DNA of 64,000 nucleotides from Dyadobacter sp. CECT 9275 (GTDB taxonomy: Bacteria > Bacteroidota > Bacteroidia > Cytophagales > Spirosomataceae): NCBI RefSeq assembly GCF_907164905.1, contig NZ_CAJRAF010000001.1, forward strand, positions 345,001 through 409,000. Reading direction: 5' to 3'. The translations under genes and the position numbers were made by a program. The notes under the pieces were generated by a model. The model was not told where the DNA came from. It did no database searches and worked only from the letters and a program-made list of their open reading frames with translations. Position 1 is the stretch's first letter. The number at the start of each line of letters is the position of its first letter. Shown piece after piece: positions 16,106-25,483 of the stretch.

Positions 16106-18163
16106 ATGATACCTTCTCTTCTAAAAATAAAACGGACTTTTATCATACTGGTATTGTTTCTGTCAGGTTCTGTTCATGCATTCTGCTGTTTTATTACGGT
16201 TCCTGATAGCTTACCCGGTGTTTTTAATGCTGAAAAGGTTGATTTAACAGAAAAGGCCTTAAGGTACAAAGCTTCGGTACAGTACCAGAAATGTATGTTA
16301 CCGCAAACGCCTGACGAGCTGAAAGCTTACCTGAAAAAGGTGAGGGAAAAGGTTATTTTGAAGTCGGGTGTGGTGATAACCCCGGATCTGCCGCTGCATT
16401 ATCAGGAAACGGGAAGCAGGCAATTATCTGGGTATACAATTAAAAATGTAACCTTTCAGGCCAGAGAGGGAATATATACTACCGCGAATTTATATGTTCC
16501 GGACGGCAAGGGGAAATTTCCGGCAGTTATTGCCATGCATGGGCACTGGGCGGATGGTAAGACAAACCCTGTTGTACAAGCCCTGGGGCATACTCTGGCT
16601 TTAAACGGTTATGTTTGCCTGGTTGTGGATGCCTGGGGCGCTGGTGAGCGCACCACCGAACACGGCGTGCAGGAATATCATGGCGCTAATCTGGGTGCAT
16701 CGCTGCTGAATATCGGAGAAACTTTACTAGGAGCCCAGCTATCTGATAATATCCGTGGAGTTGATTTATTGACCTCATTGCCTTATGTAAATCCAGAAAA
16801 AATCGGAGCTACCGGCGCCAGCGGGGGAGGAAATCAGACGATGTGGCTGGCGGCAATCGACCAGCGTATTAAAGCGGCTATGCCGGTTGTAAGCGTTGGT
16901 ACTTTCGAATCCTATATCATGCGCAGCAACTGTGTATGCGAGTTATTGCCGGAGGGTCTGACATTTACTGAGGAAGCTGGTATTTTGGGACTTATTGCAC
17001 CACGGGCTCTTAAAATTTGTAACGCCCTGCACGACTCCAATCCCACTTTCATGCCTGCTGAAATGCTCAGAAGTTATGAAAATGTAAAACCGGTTTTTGC
17101 ACTTCACAATGCTTATGATAAGCTGAGCTATCAGCTTTTTAATACTGGGCATGGCTACTGGCCTGACATGCGGGAAACCATGGTCGGCTGGTTTGATCTG
17201 GAACTTGCCGGTAAGGGTTCGGGAATGCCCAAAAAAGAAATACCATTTGATCTGCAACCGGATTGGTCGTTGATGGTTTATCCCAAAGGGCAGAGAGTAA
17301 AAAATGTGATGGGGATAGCCGAGCACTGCAGAAATACGGGAGCGGTTTTAAAAAGCGCGACAGTTGAGGCGAATGCAGATAAAAAGAGATCGGAACTAAG
17401 ACAATTGATAAAGCTGGGTGAACTTCCCGATGTGAAAGAAGCAAACACGATAGAAACCGTGAAGGGCTGGGAACGTGTGGTGCTGGAAACATCTGATAAC
17501 CGGTTGATTCCTGTTCTTTACCACGCACCAGGGAAGGGAGTATCTGAAGTGTCAGTCGTGCTGAATCCGAAGGGAAAAGAATTAATAACAGCGGATACTT
17601 ACGAAAACCTGCTTTTGGCAGGTAAGGGTGTTCTGGTTCTGGATTTGTGGGGAACGGGAGAGGTAGCATCGCAGTCGGCTGCAACGTTTGACAAAGGACT
17701 CGTTGCTTTTCACACTTTGTCGAGAGCTTCCTTGTGGCTCGGAAGTACCGTAATGGCCGAATGGGTTAAAGATCTTGCAATTGCTGTAAAATATGTGAGA
17801 TCGCAGAACAAAGGGATCGTCGTATCAGTAGTAGCTGAAAAGGAAGCTGGTGTAGCGGCTTTAATCTATGCTTCTCTCGAAGGAAAAATAGAGCGTATCG
17901 ACTTAAAGGCGACCCCTGTAAGTTATGTGTTTGATCAACGGGAAACGATTGATTATTACAGCATGGCTATTCATATTCCGGGATTTTTGAAGTGGGGAGA
18001 TGTGTCGTTACTCACAGCTCTTTCCAATACAAAGGTCAGCTTTTCTGACTCCAGATCGATGTCGGGACGGAAGACAAGTGAGAAGGAGTTACTTCAATAC
18101 CGGCAGGAATATTCCGGATATATAAAGGATTTTAAATCAAACGCTTATGCTGATTTTAGATAA
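16106..18163 (+). CDS. Secreted alpha/beta hydrolase, acetylxylan-esterase-like, double-size
   Basis: The chosen start is the ATG at 16106, which opens a signal peptide (TFIILVLFLSGSVHAF); a TTG at 16076 would only add ten residues. The 685-aa product has a complete hydrolase domain (about residues 110-380): an oxyanion region VIAMHGHW, the nucleophile motif GASGGGN and a late HGYW histidine. This is followed by a second, weaker hydrolase-like region (about 430-650) in which no clear GxSxG is seen. It is likely to deacylate a carbohydrate in the periplasm. First gene of the LacI-flanked operon; the next gene starts 6 nt later. Confidence 0.75.
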   Translation: MIPSLLKIKRTFIILVLFLSGSVHAFCCFITVPDSLPGVFNAEKVDLTEKALRYKASVQYQKCMLPQTPDELKAYLKKVREKVILKSGVVITPDLPLHYQETGSRQLSGYTIKNVTFQAREGIYTTANLYVPDGKGKFPAVIAMHGHWADGKTNPVVQALGHTLALNGYVCLVVDAWGAGERTTEHGVQEYHGANLGASLLNIGETLLGAQLSDNIRGVDLLTSLPYVNPEKIGATGASGGGNQTMWLAAIDQRIKAAMPVVSVGTFESYIMRSNCVCELLPEGLTFTEEAGILGLIAPRALKICNALHDSNPTFMPAEMLRSYENVKPVFALHNAYDKLSYQLFNTGHGYWPDMRETMVGWFDLELAGKGSGMPKKEIPFDLQPDWSLMVYPKGQRVKNVMGIAEHCRNTGAVLKSATVEANADKKRSELRQLIKLGELPDVKEANTIETVKGWERVVLETSDNRLIPVLYHAPGKGVSEVSVVLNPKGKELITADTYENLLLAGKGVLVLDLWGTGEVASQSAATFDKGLVAFHTLSRASLWLGSTVMAEWVKDLAIAVKYVRSQNKGIVVSVVAEKEAGVAALIYASLEGKIERIDLKATPVSYVFDQRETIDYYSMAIHIPGFLKWGDVSLLTALSNTKVSFSDSRSMSGRKTSEKELLQYRQEYSGYIKDFKSNAYADFR

Positions 18164-18169
18164 ATATCT

Positions 18170-19570
18170 ATGAAAAAAAGAGACTTTTTGAAATTGACAG
18201 GCCTGGGTGGAATCGGCCTGGTAGGAAGCGGACTCTCCGAAAGTTATGGCATGAAAGCCAGTACTAGTTCCTATGCGCAGAAATTTAACATGTGCGGATA
18301 TGCTGCACCCAAAATGGACAATGTACGTATAGCGTATATCGGTTTAGGAAACAGGGGGGGCGGAGCGATTAAACGGATCGTCCATCTGGAAAATGTGCAG
18401 GTGAAAGCCATTTGTGATATAAGGACGGAAAAAGCGGCGGAGGCAAAAAAAACCTTTGAAGGGAGCGGGCATAATCCTGTGGTCTATTCCGGGTCGGCTG
18501 ATGCCTGGAAAAAATTATGTGAGAGAGACGATATTGATCTGATCTATATCTGTACGCCCTGGAGTCTGCATGCGCCAATGGCTTTGTATGCTATGGAACA
18601 CGGCAAACACGTAGCGGTAGAGATACCCGCTGCCACCACCGTTGAAGACTGCTGGAAGCTGGTAGAGACATCCGAACGTACTAAAAAGCACTGTATGATG
18701 CTTGAAAACTGCTGTTATGATTTCTTTGAACTGCTGACCTTGAATATGGCCCGCCAAGGGTATTTCGGAGAGATCATTCATGCAGAGGGAGCGTATATCC
18801 ACGATATTTACGATTCTCTTTTTGATAAGAGCAAGCGTTACGATCTTTGGCGTCTGAAAGAAAACCAGAGAAACGGGAATTTATATCCAACCCATGGTCT
18901 TGGTCCTGTGGCACAGGTACTGGATATCAACCGGGGTGATAAGATGGACTATCTAGTCAGTATGGCTAGCAACGATTTTATGCTCGGGCCGCGTGCGCAG
19001 CAACTCGCCGGTGAAGATCCTGTTTTCAAACCATTTGCCGGTAAAAAATTCAGGGGCAATATGAACACCACTACTGTCCGAACCGCTAAGGGAAAAACCA
19101 TCATGCTTCAGCATGACGTTACCTCTCCCCGGGTATACTCGCGCCTTCACCTGATCAGCGGTACCAAAGGTTCTGCCCAGAAGTATCCCTTACCCGAGAG
19201 CAAACAGCGCGGAAGAATTTCGAAGGGGCATGAATGGCTGAGCGACAGCGAATTCCAGGAGCTGGAGCAAAAATATCAGCCCGAAATCGTGAAAAGAATA
19301 GGGGAACTGGCGAAAAAAGTCGGCGGCCATGGAGGAATGGATTTTCTGATGGACTGGCGCTTGATCGACTGTCTGCGTAACGGTCTTCCGCTAGATCAGG
19401 ATGTGTATGATGCCGCTTCATGGAGTGTTATTTCACCTTTAAGTGAATGGTCGGTATCGCATCGGTCCAATTCAATTGATATACCCGATTTCACCTCCGG
19501 AGCATGGAAAACCAATAAGCCGGTTGACATTACGCTGAAAGAAGGCGGAAATACCGGAGTAAGGTCATAA
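18170..19570 (+). CDS. Gfo/Idh/MocA-family protein, GH109-like (alpha-N-acetylgalactosaminidase type)
   Basis: This is a 466-aa NAD-dependent enzyme. The N-terminus (MKKRDFLKLTGLGGIGLVGS) resembles an export signal of the twin-arginine or Sec type, though with KR rather than RR. The Rossmann domain has AYIGLGNRGGGAIKR, followed by EHGKHVAVEIPA. The downstream MMLENCCYDF and HAEGAYIHDI motifs match GH109 enzymes, which cleave alpha-GalNAc by transient oxidation with bound NAD. Lengths agree (about 440-470 aa). It lies 6 nt after the hydrolase gene and before nagB, which fits removal of N-acetylhexosamine. Confidence 0.8.
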   Translation: MKKRDFLKLTGLGGIGLVGSGLSESYGMKASTSSYAQKFNMCGYAAPKMDNVRIAYIGLGNRGGGAIKRIVHLENVQVKAICDIRTEKAAEAKKTFEGSGHNPVVYSGSADAWKKLCERDDIDLIYICTPWSLHAPMALYAMEHGKHVAVEIPAATTVEDCWKLVETSERTKKHCMMLENCCYDFFELLTLNMARQGYFGEIIHAEGAYIHDIYDSLFDKSKRYDLWRLKENQRNGNLYPTHGLGPVAQVLDINRGDKMDYLVSMASNDFMLGPRAQQLAGEDPVFKPFAGKKFRGNMNTTTVRTAKGKTIMLQHDVTSPRVYSRLHLISGTKGSAQKYPLPESKQRGRISKGHEWLSDSEFQELEQKYQPEIVKRIGELAKKVGGHGGMDFLMDWRLIDCLRNGLPLDQDVYDAASWSVISPLSEWSVSHRSNSIDIPDFTSGAWKTNKPVDITLKEGGNTGVRS

Positions 19571-19620
19571 TTACCAGCTTGTAAATAGTTTACTTCAAAT
19601 AATATATTAAATAAAGATTG

Positions 19621-20376
19621 ATGAAAGTGATCATTTCTAAGGATAAGCAGGCGTTAGGAAAGGAAGCCGGATTATATGCGGGAGAGTTAATCCGTGATAT
19701 AATTGCTGAGAAGGGCCATGCTAATATCATTCTGGCAACGGGAACAAGTCAGTTTGAAACATTGAATCAATTAATTGAGGATACCGGTATCGATTGGTCG
19801 AAGGTAACCATGTTCCACCTGGATGAGTACATCGGTATGCCGGTAACACATCCTGCCAGTTTCAGAAAATACCTGAATGAACGGTTTTTAGCCAAAGTTC
19901 CTTCTCTTGCAGCAAGTTACCTGATCAACGGAGAAACCGATGTTGAGCAAGAGGTGGCAAAACTCGGCGAGATCATCAGCCAGCACCCTATTGATGTAGC
20001 GCTGGTCGGTATCGGAGAAAACGGGCACCTGGCTTTCAATGACCCTCCGGCTGATTTTGATACGGAAGAGCCCTATCTGATTGTCAATCTGGATGAGCCT
20101 TGCCGTCGTCAGCAGATGGGCGAGGGATGGTTTGGTTCTCTTGAGGAAGTACCCTTGCAGGCTATCAGTATGTCGGTGAGGCAGATCATGAAATCAAAAC
20201 ATATTATCTGCTCAGTACCTGATGAAAGAAAAGCTATTGCGGTAAAAAATAGCCTCGAAAAGGAAGTAAGTAATCTTTATCCTGCGAGTATTCTGCAGCT
20301 GCATGCCAGCTGTACTTTCTTCCTGGATAAAAGCTCGGCGTCCATGCTGCAGGAAGACATGTCTGAAATAAAATAA
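19621..20376 (+). CDS. nagB: Glucosamine-6-phosphate deaminase
   Basis: This enzyme converts glucosamine-6-phosphate to fructose-6-phosphate and ammonia. The 251-aa protein (ATG at 19621; a TTG directly before is also possible) has MFHLDEYIG with the catalytic Asp and VGIGENGHLAFNDPP with the active-site His/Glu pair. It is a short-form NagB, lacking the longer allosteric tail of the E. coli enzyme. Cytoplasmic. As third gene of the LacI-flanked cluster it supplies the catabolic end of an amino-sugar pathway. No nagA or kinase gene is present nearby. Confidence 0.92.
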   Translation: MKVIISKDKQALGKEAGLYAGELIRDIIAEKGHANIILATGTSQFETLNQLIEDTGIDWSKVTMFHLDEYIGMPVTHPASFRKYLNERFLAKVPSLAASYLINGETDVEQEVAKLGEIISQHPIDVALVGIGENGHLAFNDPPADFDTEEPYLIVNLDEPCRRQQMGEGWFGSLEEVPLQAISMSVRQIMKSKHIICSVPDERKAIAVKNSLEKEVSNLYPASILQLHASCTFFLDKSSASMLQEDMSEIK

Positions 20377-20464
20377 TGCGCCGCAATGGTATGGTCAGAT
20401 ATTTAGAAAGTATAGTGGGTAAATATGGACCAGTCGATCATTTTAATTAAAAACGCTAACTGAT

Positions 20465-21610
20465 ATGATGGAAGCAACTTCGGTTTCAATTGAGAAGGAA
20501 GAAAAACCGACCCGTTCGCTCGGGCGGCTTGCTTCCATGGATGCCCTTCGCGGATTGGATATGCTGATGATCTCCGGCGGAGGTGCGTTCATTTATCTGT
20601 TGGGAGGCAAGACGGGTATATCTTTTATTGACGCGGTTTCCGCTCAGTTTGTTCATCCAGATTGGAATGGATTTACCCTTTATGATTTTATTTTTCCGCT
20701 ATTTCTGTTTCTGGCAGGAACATCTTTGGCATTCAGCCTGACGGGCGCCCTTTCCAAAGGAGCCAATAAAGCAGAGCTGAGGAATAAGGTTTTTAAGCGC
20801 ATGCTCATCCTCATTTTCCTTGGTATACTTGATAAAAATGCTCCTATGGACATTTTTGATCCCGCACATATCCGCTATGGCAGTGTGCTGGGGCGCATTG
20901 GTCTGGCCACTTTTGTGGTAGCAATGCTGTATATGAATTTTTCGCGTAGCCAAAGATTATACATCGGTCTGGGAACGCTTGTGCTGTATTACCTGGCACT
21001 AATACTGATCCCTGTTCCGGGCTTCGGAGCCGGTGATCTGTCTTTTGAGGGAAATCTGGTGGGATGGTTTGACAGGAATTTTATGCCCGGCAGATTAAAG
21101 CAAACCACTTATGATGAACTTGCGTTGCTTACGCAGTTCCCCGCCATTTGCCTCACCATTTTTGGTTCACTTGCAGGAGATATCTTGCTCTCGATTAAAA
21201 CTCCGGGTAAGAAAATTCAGGAAATGGTTTTGATGGGAATCATCGGAATAGCAGTGGGGCTGATCTGGAATATTGTTTTTCCAATCAACAAACATCTCTG
21301 GTCCAGCTCATTCATCATGCTCACGTCGGGAATGGCATTTATCGCACTTTCGCTGTTCTACTGGATCATTGATGTAAAGGGGTATAAAAAATGGTCGTTT
21401 TTCTTCCGGGTTATCGGTATGAATTCACTGGTCATTTATCTGGCAGTACGTTTTGTTGATTTTAATGCATCCTCCCGGTTACTTTTTGAAGGCATTTATA
21501 AATACGCCCCCGAACCCTGGCATGAGGTATACAACGCCTTGGGCGGTTTTGTCCTGGTTTGGCTGGTTTTGTATTTTCTCTATCGGAATAAGATTTTTGT
21601 TAAAGTATAA
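20465..21610 (+). CDS. DUF5009/NagX-type membrane protein (heparan-glucosaminide N-acetyltransferase family)
   Basis: This 381-aa integral membrane protein has about ten to eleven helices. The conserved start SMDALRGLDMLMISGGGAFI and the FPLFLFLAGTSLAFS motif are typical of the NagX/HGSNAT family. In mammals the family transfers acetyl groups to glucosamine across the membrane; in bacteria, members in nag loci (NagX) are tied to N-acetylglucosamine use, but their reaction is not settled. Its position 88 nt after nagB supports a role in amino-sugar uptake or acetylation. Confidence 0.8.
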   Translation: MMEATSVSIEKEEKPTRSLGRLASMDALRGLDMLMISGGGAFIYLLGGKTGISFIDAVSAQFVHPDWNGFTLYDFIFPLFLFLAGTSLAFSLTGALSKGANKAELRNKVFKRMLILIFLGILDKNAPMDIFDPAHIRYGSVLGRIGLATFVVAMLYMNFSRSQRLYIGLGTLVLYYLALILIPVPGFGAGDLSFEGNLVGWFDRNFMPGRLKQTTYDELALLTQFPAICLTIFGSLAGDILLSIKTPGKKIQEMVLMGIIGIAVGLIWNIVFPINKHLWSSSFIMLTSGMAFIALSLFYWIIDVKGYKKWSFFFRVIGMNSLVIYLAVRFVDFNASSRLLFEGIYKYAPEPWHEVYNALGGFVLVWLVLYFLYRNKIFVKV

Positions 21611-21622
21611 ATATAACAGGAT

Positions 21623-22921
21623 ATGACTTCCGGAAATCCTTGGGATAATGGCAGGAGAGATTTTTTTAAAACTTCTTTTGCTGCTGCGATCCCATTTTTG
21701 ATGAATGAAGATTTAATGCCGGATATCATTTCTTCGGAACCAACATTTTCCAGCGACGGGTCTATGGCAGCGCAAAAAAGCATTATTGGCGGATACGGAG
21801 CCTGGGCGGCTTCCCTGTTAAAACCAGTTCCTTCGTTATCTTACCGAAACCCTAAGTGGAAAGATATCAAAGGCTGGCATAATGAAGCGCTCGCTAAGGC
21901 CAAGGAGCTGATTGCAAGCCCCGAAAGGGGGGGGCTTCCCCAGGTAAATCTAGAGAAAAAATATATTTATGATGGCCTGGAAATTGAAGAGCTTTGGTGG
22001 CAACTACCTTATGGAAGAGCCACGAGGGCGGTTTTATTAAAACCGCAGGGTGCTACCAAACCTTTGCCCGCCATACTCGCCCTGCATGACCATGGAGGTA
22101 AAAAATATTTCGGGTACAGAAAAATCGTAAAGACTTCGGACGAACAGCATCCTTTGCTGAAGGACCATCAGGCAACTGATTACGGCGGAAAGGCTTGGGC
22201 CAATGAAGTCGCGAAAAGGGGGTATGCTGTTCTGGTGCATGATACCTTCACGTTTGGAAGCCGTCGGGTTTACTATGAAGATGTGCATGGCCTGGATTGG
22301 GGAGAACTAAATGTGACAAATAAAACAGATGAAAATCCCGAAGATAGCGAGCATGTAGAAATCTATAATCGCTGGTCTGGGGCGCATGAGCATGTGATGT
22401 CCAAGTCATTATTCTGTGCGGGAACCACTTGGCCGGGTGTTTTTTTGTCGGAAGATCAGACTGCTCTGGATATTCTGGCAAGTCGTAAGGATATTGATCC
22501 TGAGCGCATCGGCTGTGGTGGGTTGTCGGGTGGCGGATTGCGGACGGTTTATCTGGGCGGGTTGGATCCAAGGATCAAGTGCGCAGTTTGCGTGGGTTTT
22601 ATGACTACCTGGGCGGACTTAATTCTGACCAAATCTTTTACGCATACCTGGATGACTTACACGCCCTTGCTACCCCAATATCTGGATTTTCCGGAAATAC
22701 TTGGACTGAGGGTACCGCTGCCAACACTGGTTCAGAATAATAATCAGGATGAGCTGTATACCCTGTCGGAGATGAAAAGGGCCGACGTGGTTTTAGGCGA
22801 AGTGTATAAGAAAGCCGGGGCATCAGATAAGTATCTGGCAAAGTTCTACGACGGCGAACATAAATTTGATACGCAGATGCAGGCCGATGCCTTTAACTGG
22901 TTTGATAAATGGCTTAAGTGA
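21623..22921 (+). CDS. Secreted alpha/beta hydrolase (dienelactone-hydrolase/acetylxylan-esterase-like)
   Basis: This is a 432-aa hydrolase. A twin-arginine-like start (RRDFFKTSFAAAIPFL, about residues 9-24) suggests export. The hydrolase core shows ILALHDHGG (oxyanion region), the nucleophile GGLSGGGL (about residue 300) and the final GEHKFDTQMQ histidine. A long insertion lies between the first strand and the nucleophile. It is 12 nt downstream of the NagX-like gene and ends the operon. It is distinct from the 685-aa hydrolase at the front of the operon. Confidence 0.78.
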   Translation: MTSGNPWDNGRRDFFKTSFAAAIPFLMNEDLMPDIISSEPTFSSDGSMAAQKSIIGGYGAWAASLLKPVPSLSYRNPKWKDIKGWHNEALAKAKELIASPERGGLPQVNLEKKYIYDGLEIEELWWQLPYGRATRAVLLKPQGATKPLPAILALHDHGGKKYFGYRKIVKTSDEQHPLLKDHQATDYGGKAWANEVAKRGYAVLVHDTFTFGSRRVYYEDVHGLDWGELNVTNKTDENPEDSEHVEIYNRWSGAHEHVMSKSLFCAGTTWPGVFLSEDQTALDILASRKDIDPERIGCGGLSGGGLRTVYLGGLDPRIKCAVCVGFMTTWADLILTKSFTHTWMTYTPLLPQYLDFPEILGLRVPLPTLVQNNNQDELYTLSEMKRADVVLGEVYKKAGASDKYLAKFYDGEHKFDTQMQADAFNWFDKWLK

Positions 22922-23170
22922 TTACTGTATCACAACATTTTTATTCAGGTATTTTCCCAACTTGTGAACAGTCGCCTCAATTCCGTCAGTCTGCCATTTA
23001 TTGAATCGGGTAAAGGGAAAAATGCTGATCAGTACATCATTTTTCCTGAAAGTACGCTTGTATAATCCCTCTGCTTTCCTGTTGATCACCACGATAATAT
23101 ACCAAGTCTCTTTTTGCCAAATGGCAAGAAATTCCTTTCTGATTCTGGTCATCTTTGCCCTGTTGAACAT
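22922..23170 (-). CDS. Small hypothetical protein (82 aa)
   Basis: On the minus strand, between the hydrolase gene and the SDR gene, an 82-codon frame reads MFNRAKMTRIRKEFLAIWQ and later GIEATVHKLGKYLNKNVVI. It fills the whole gap and ends exactly at the neighbouring stop. Residue choice is protein-like, with alternating hydrophobic and charged positions, and the ATG at 23152 is another possible start. I recognise no family. If real, its promoter overlaps that of the divergent SDR gene. Confidence 0.4.
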   Translation of the reverse strand: MFNRAKMTRIRKEFLAIWQKETWYIIVVINRKAEGLYKRTFRKNDVLISIFPFTRFNKWQTDGIEATVHKLGKYLNKNVVIQ

Positions 23171-23184
23171 CAAAAAACAGAAAG

Positions 23185-23997
23185 ATGGAAAAGATAGTAT
23201 TGGTTACAGGAGCCTCGACGGGAATTGGAAAGGCAACGGCGATATATTTGGCGCAAAATGGCTACAAGGTGTATGGAGGGGCGCGCAGATTAGAAAAAAT
23301 GGAGGATTTGAAGGGTTTGGGGGTAAAACCGGTTTGTTTGGATGTCAGCAGTGAGGAAAGTCGGGTTGCCTGTATCGATCAGATTTTGAGGGAGGCCGGG
23401 CGCATCGATATTTTGATCAACAATGCGGGTTCGGGCTACTATGGATCATTGGAGGATATGCCTATAGCCGACGCAAAATATCAGATGGAAGTAAATGTTT
23501 TCGGTGTGGCTCGGCTGATTCAGTTGGCGTTGCCGTCCATGAGGAAAAATCACTTCGGGAAAATCGTCAATATTTCGTCTGTGGGCGGGAAGGTAACATT
23601 GCCAATGGGCAGCTGGTATCACGCGAGTAAATTTGCCATTGAGGGTTTGAGTGATGCACTCCGGAAAGAGGTAAAATCTTTCGGGATCGACGTGGTTGTC
23701 ATAGAGCCGGGAGGCACAAAATCGGAAATGACCGGGCTGGGAGGAGCGTATATGATGGCGGTCTCAGGAAATTCACCCTACGGTGCGCTGGCGAAGGGCG
23801 TTGACAAGATGTATGCAGGTATTGCCAAAGACGCTGCGGAACCGATCGTCATTGCCAAACTGATCAAGAAGGGAATTGAAGCAAAAAATCCCAAAACAAG
23901 ATATGTCGGCGCTTCCGGGGCAAAATTGATGTTATTTTTCAGGAAAATTCTGTCAGATAAACAATTTGACAAAATGGTAATGAGTCAAATCAAATAA
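23185..23997 (+). CDS. Short-chain dehydrogenase/reductase
   Basis: This 270-aa classical SDR oxidoreductase has the NAD(P)-binding GASTGIGKA (residues 8-16), the structural INNAGSG motif, the catalytic YHASK (Tyr/Lys) and an upstream serine in VNISSVGG. The basic residues after the second strand (GARRLEK) favour NADPH. The substrate is unknown. A Crp-family gene follows after 19 nt and probably shares its transcript, an arrangement common in Bacteroidota where the regulator controls the reductase. Confidence 0.9.
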   Translation: MEKIVLVTGASTGIGKATAIYLAQNGYKVYGGARRLEKMEDLKGLGVKPVCLDVSSEESRVACIDQILREAGRIDILINNAGSGYYGSLEDMPIADAKYQMEVNVFGVARLIQLALPSMRKNHFGKIVNISSVGGKVTLPMGSWYHASKFAIEGLSDALRKEVKSFGIDVVVIEPGGTKSEMTGLGGAYMMAVSGNSPYGALAKGVDKMYAGIAKDAAEPIVIAKLIKKGIEAKNPKTRYVGASGAKLMLFFRKILSDKQFDKMVMSQIK

Positions 23998-24016
23998 CCC
24001 CAATGGAATACGTACC

Positions 24017-24586
24017 ATGGAAGCACTCATTCATTATTTGTTGCAATTTGGCAATTTGAATACGATCCAAATTGAGCTGATCAAAAACAAGCTCGTTTTT
24101 AAGGAGATTAAAAAGGATGAGTATTTTCAGGAAGCAGGGAAAATACCTCGTGAAATCATCTTTTTGACGGAAGGGATCATGAGAATTTGTTATTACAACA
24201 ACAAGGGCGATGAGATCACGAAATATTTTATAGAGGAAAATCATTTTCTGGCCGACATCAACAGCTACAATCAGGAAATCCCTTCAACCGAATACATACA
24301 GGCGATTACCGACTGTTCGTACTATGTTTTGTCTAAAAGTGCAATGAGAGAGTTATCCATGACGATCATTGAATGGGACAGCATTGTCGCTAAGATTACC
24401 GCCAAGGGCCTTGCCGACAAAGTGAACAAAATCAGTCCGATGATGTCAGAAGACGCAAAGGCGCGCTACCTGTCCTTCCTAGAAAAATTTCCCGGGCTGG
24501 CTCACCGCATCCCGCTTTCCTATTTGGCTTCATACCTGGGAATTACACCATCTTCCCTCAGCAGGATCAGGAGAAATATCCGTTAA
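24017..24586 (+). CDS. Crp/Fnr-family transcriptional regulator
   Basis: This 189-aa protein has an N-terminal cyclic-nucleotide-binding-like beta barrel (YFQEAGKIPREIIFLTEGIM, about residues 36-55) and a C-terminal winged helix with PLSYLASYLGITPSSLSRIR as recognition region. No Cys cluster for an iron-sulfur centre is present, so it is not an Fnr-type oxygen sensor. It lies 19 nt behind the SDR gene and probably regulates it. Confidence 0.88.
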   Translation: MEALIHYLLQFGNLNTIQIELIKNKLVFKEIKKDEYFQEAGKIPREIIFLTEGIMRICYYNNKGDEITKYFIEENHFLADINSYNQEIPSTEYIQAITDCSYYVLSKSAMRELSMTIIEWDSIVAKITAKGLADKVNKISPMMSEDAKARYLSFLEKFPGLAHRIPLSYLASYLGITPSSLSRIRRNIR

Positions 24587-24695
24587 CAGGAGGATCCAAA
24601 AGACCCTGTACTTTTTGGAAATGAAACCGGAAATCGTGAGGATGAATGAAGTCCCGGGAGGTCATAAGCCCGTCCGAAATGATAGTTGCCAAAAA

Positions 24696-25394
24696 TCAAA
24701 CCTTATTCTTTACTCCAATTTGGTCAGCCCCCAGGTATATCCCGGCCCATTGCAGATCCTCCGGCGTAGTAACTTTGATGTTTTCATAACTACCGTCGAT
24801 CAGATGAATGTGATAACCGGCAGCCTCAAGAACGCTGGCGCAATCGGTAAACTGCGGTTGATAGGGTGCAGAAAATGCCTCACGCATCCAATCGAGCCTG
24901 AATGTCTGTGGTGTCTGGATCAACCGGAAGATACTCCTGTCCTGGGCTGTATTGGTGTTATCTTTATTCACGATCCGTATCGAATCCTTTAAATCAACGC
25001 TTGTTACTGCTGTACCACTTTGCGCCGCTTTTTTAAAGCCGGATGAAATAATATCGCTGGAAATGACAGGCCGCACGCCGTCGTGCACGGCCACAATACC
25101 GTCCTGACCTTTAATTGCATGCAGGCCGTTCCGGACAGAATGGAACCTGGTTTCTCCTCCGGCAATGAGCTGGTAATCAATATTTAGCTGGTGTTTGGTG
25201 CAAAGTTCCTGCCAAAGCGGGAATTGCCCGGCAGGTAATACCAGGATAATATGCAGTTCTTCGGAATAATGCCGAAAGGCCCGCAGGGTATAAAACAGGA
25301 TGGGAAGCCCGTTCACTTCCAGAAATTGTTTCGGGATGTCACTTTTCATCCGGCTGCCGGAGCCTCCGGCTACAATGATGGCATATTCCTGCAT
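24696..25394 (-). CDS. ispD: 2-C-methyl-D-erythritol 4-phosphate cytidylyltransferase
   Basis: IspD transfers CMP to methylerythritol phosphate, the third step of the non-mevalonate isoprenoid pathway. The 232-aa protein (ATG at 25394; a TTG five codons upstream is less likely) shows the nucleotide-binding loop IIVAGGSGSRMKSDIPKQF, then VAVHDGVRPVIS and TPQTFRLDWM. Length is normal. It lies 89 nt downstream of queA on the same strand, with a likely shared transcript. The 3' end is followed by a 110-nt gap to the Crp gene. Confidence 0.93.
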   Translation of the reverse strand: MQEYAIIVAGGSGSRMKSDIPKQFLEVNGLPILFYTLRAFRHYSEELHIILVLPAGQFPLWQELCTKHQLNIDYQLIAGGETRFHSVRNGLHAIKGQDGIVAVHDGVRPVISSDIISSGFKKAAQSGTAVTSVDLKDSIRIVNKDNTNTAQDRSIFRLIQTPQTFRLDWMREAFSAPYQPQFTDCASVLEAAGYHIHLIDGSYENIKVTTPEDLQWAGIYLGADQIGVKNKV

Positions 25395-25483
25395 ATGGCG
25401 CGCATTCAATAAAAAATGTCATTCACAGAAGGGGAGATTAACCCACCACCATAAATGACAATTTATAATTTTTAATCTTATTA

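Noticed and set aside
17139..17684. 181-codon minus-strand frame inside the secreted hydrolase gene
   Set aside because: It is the antisense shadow of a well-supported gene and is rich in low-complexity Pro/Ser/Leu.
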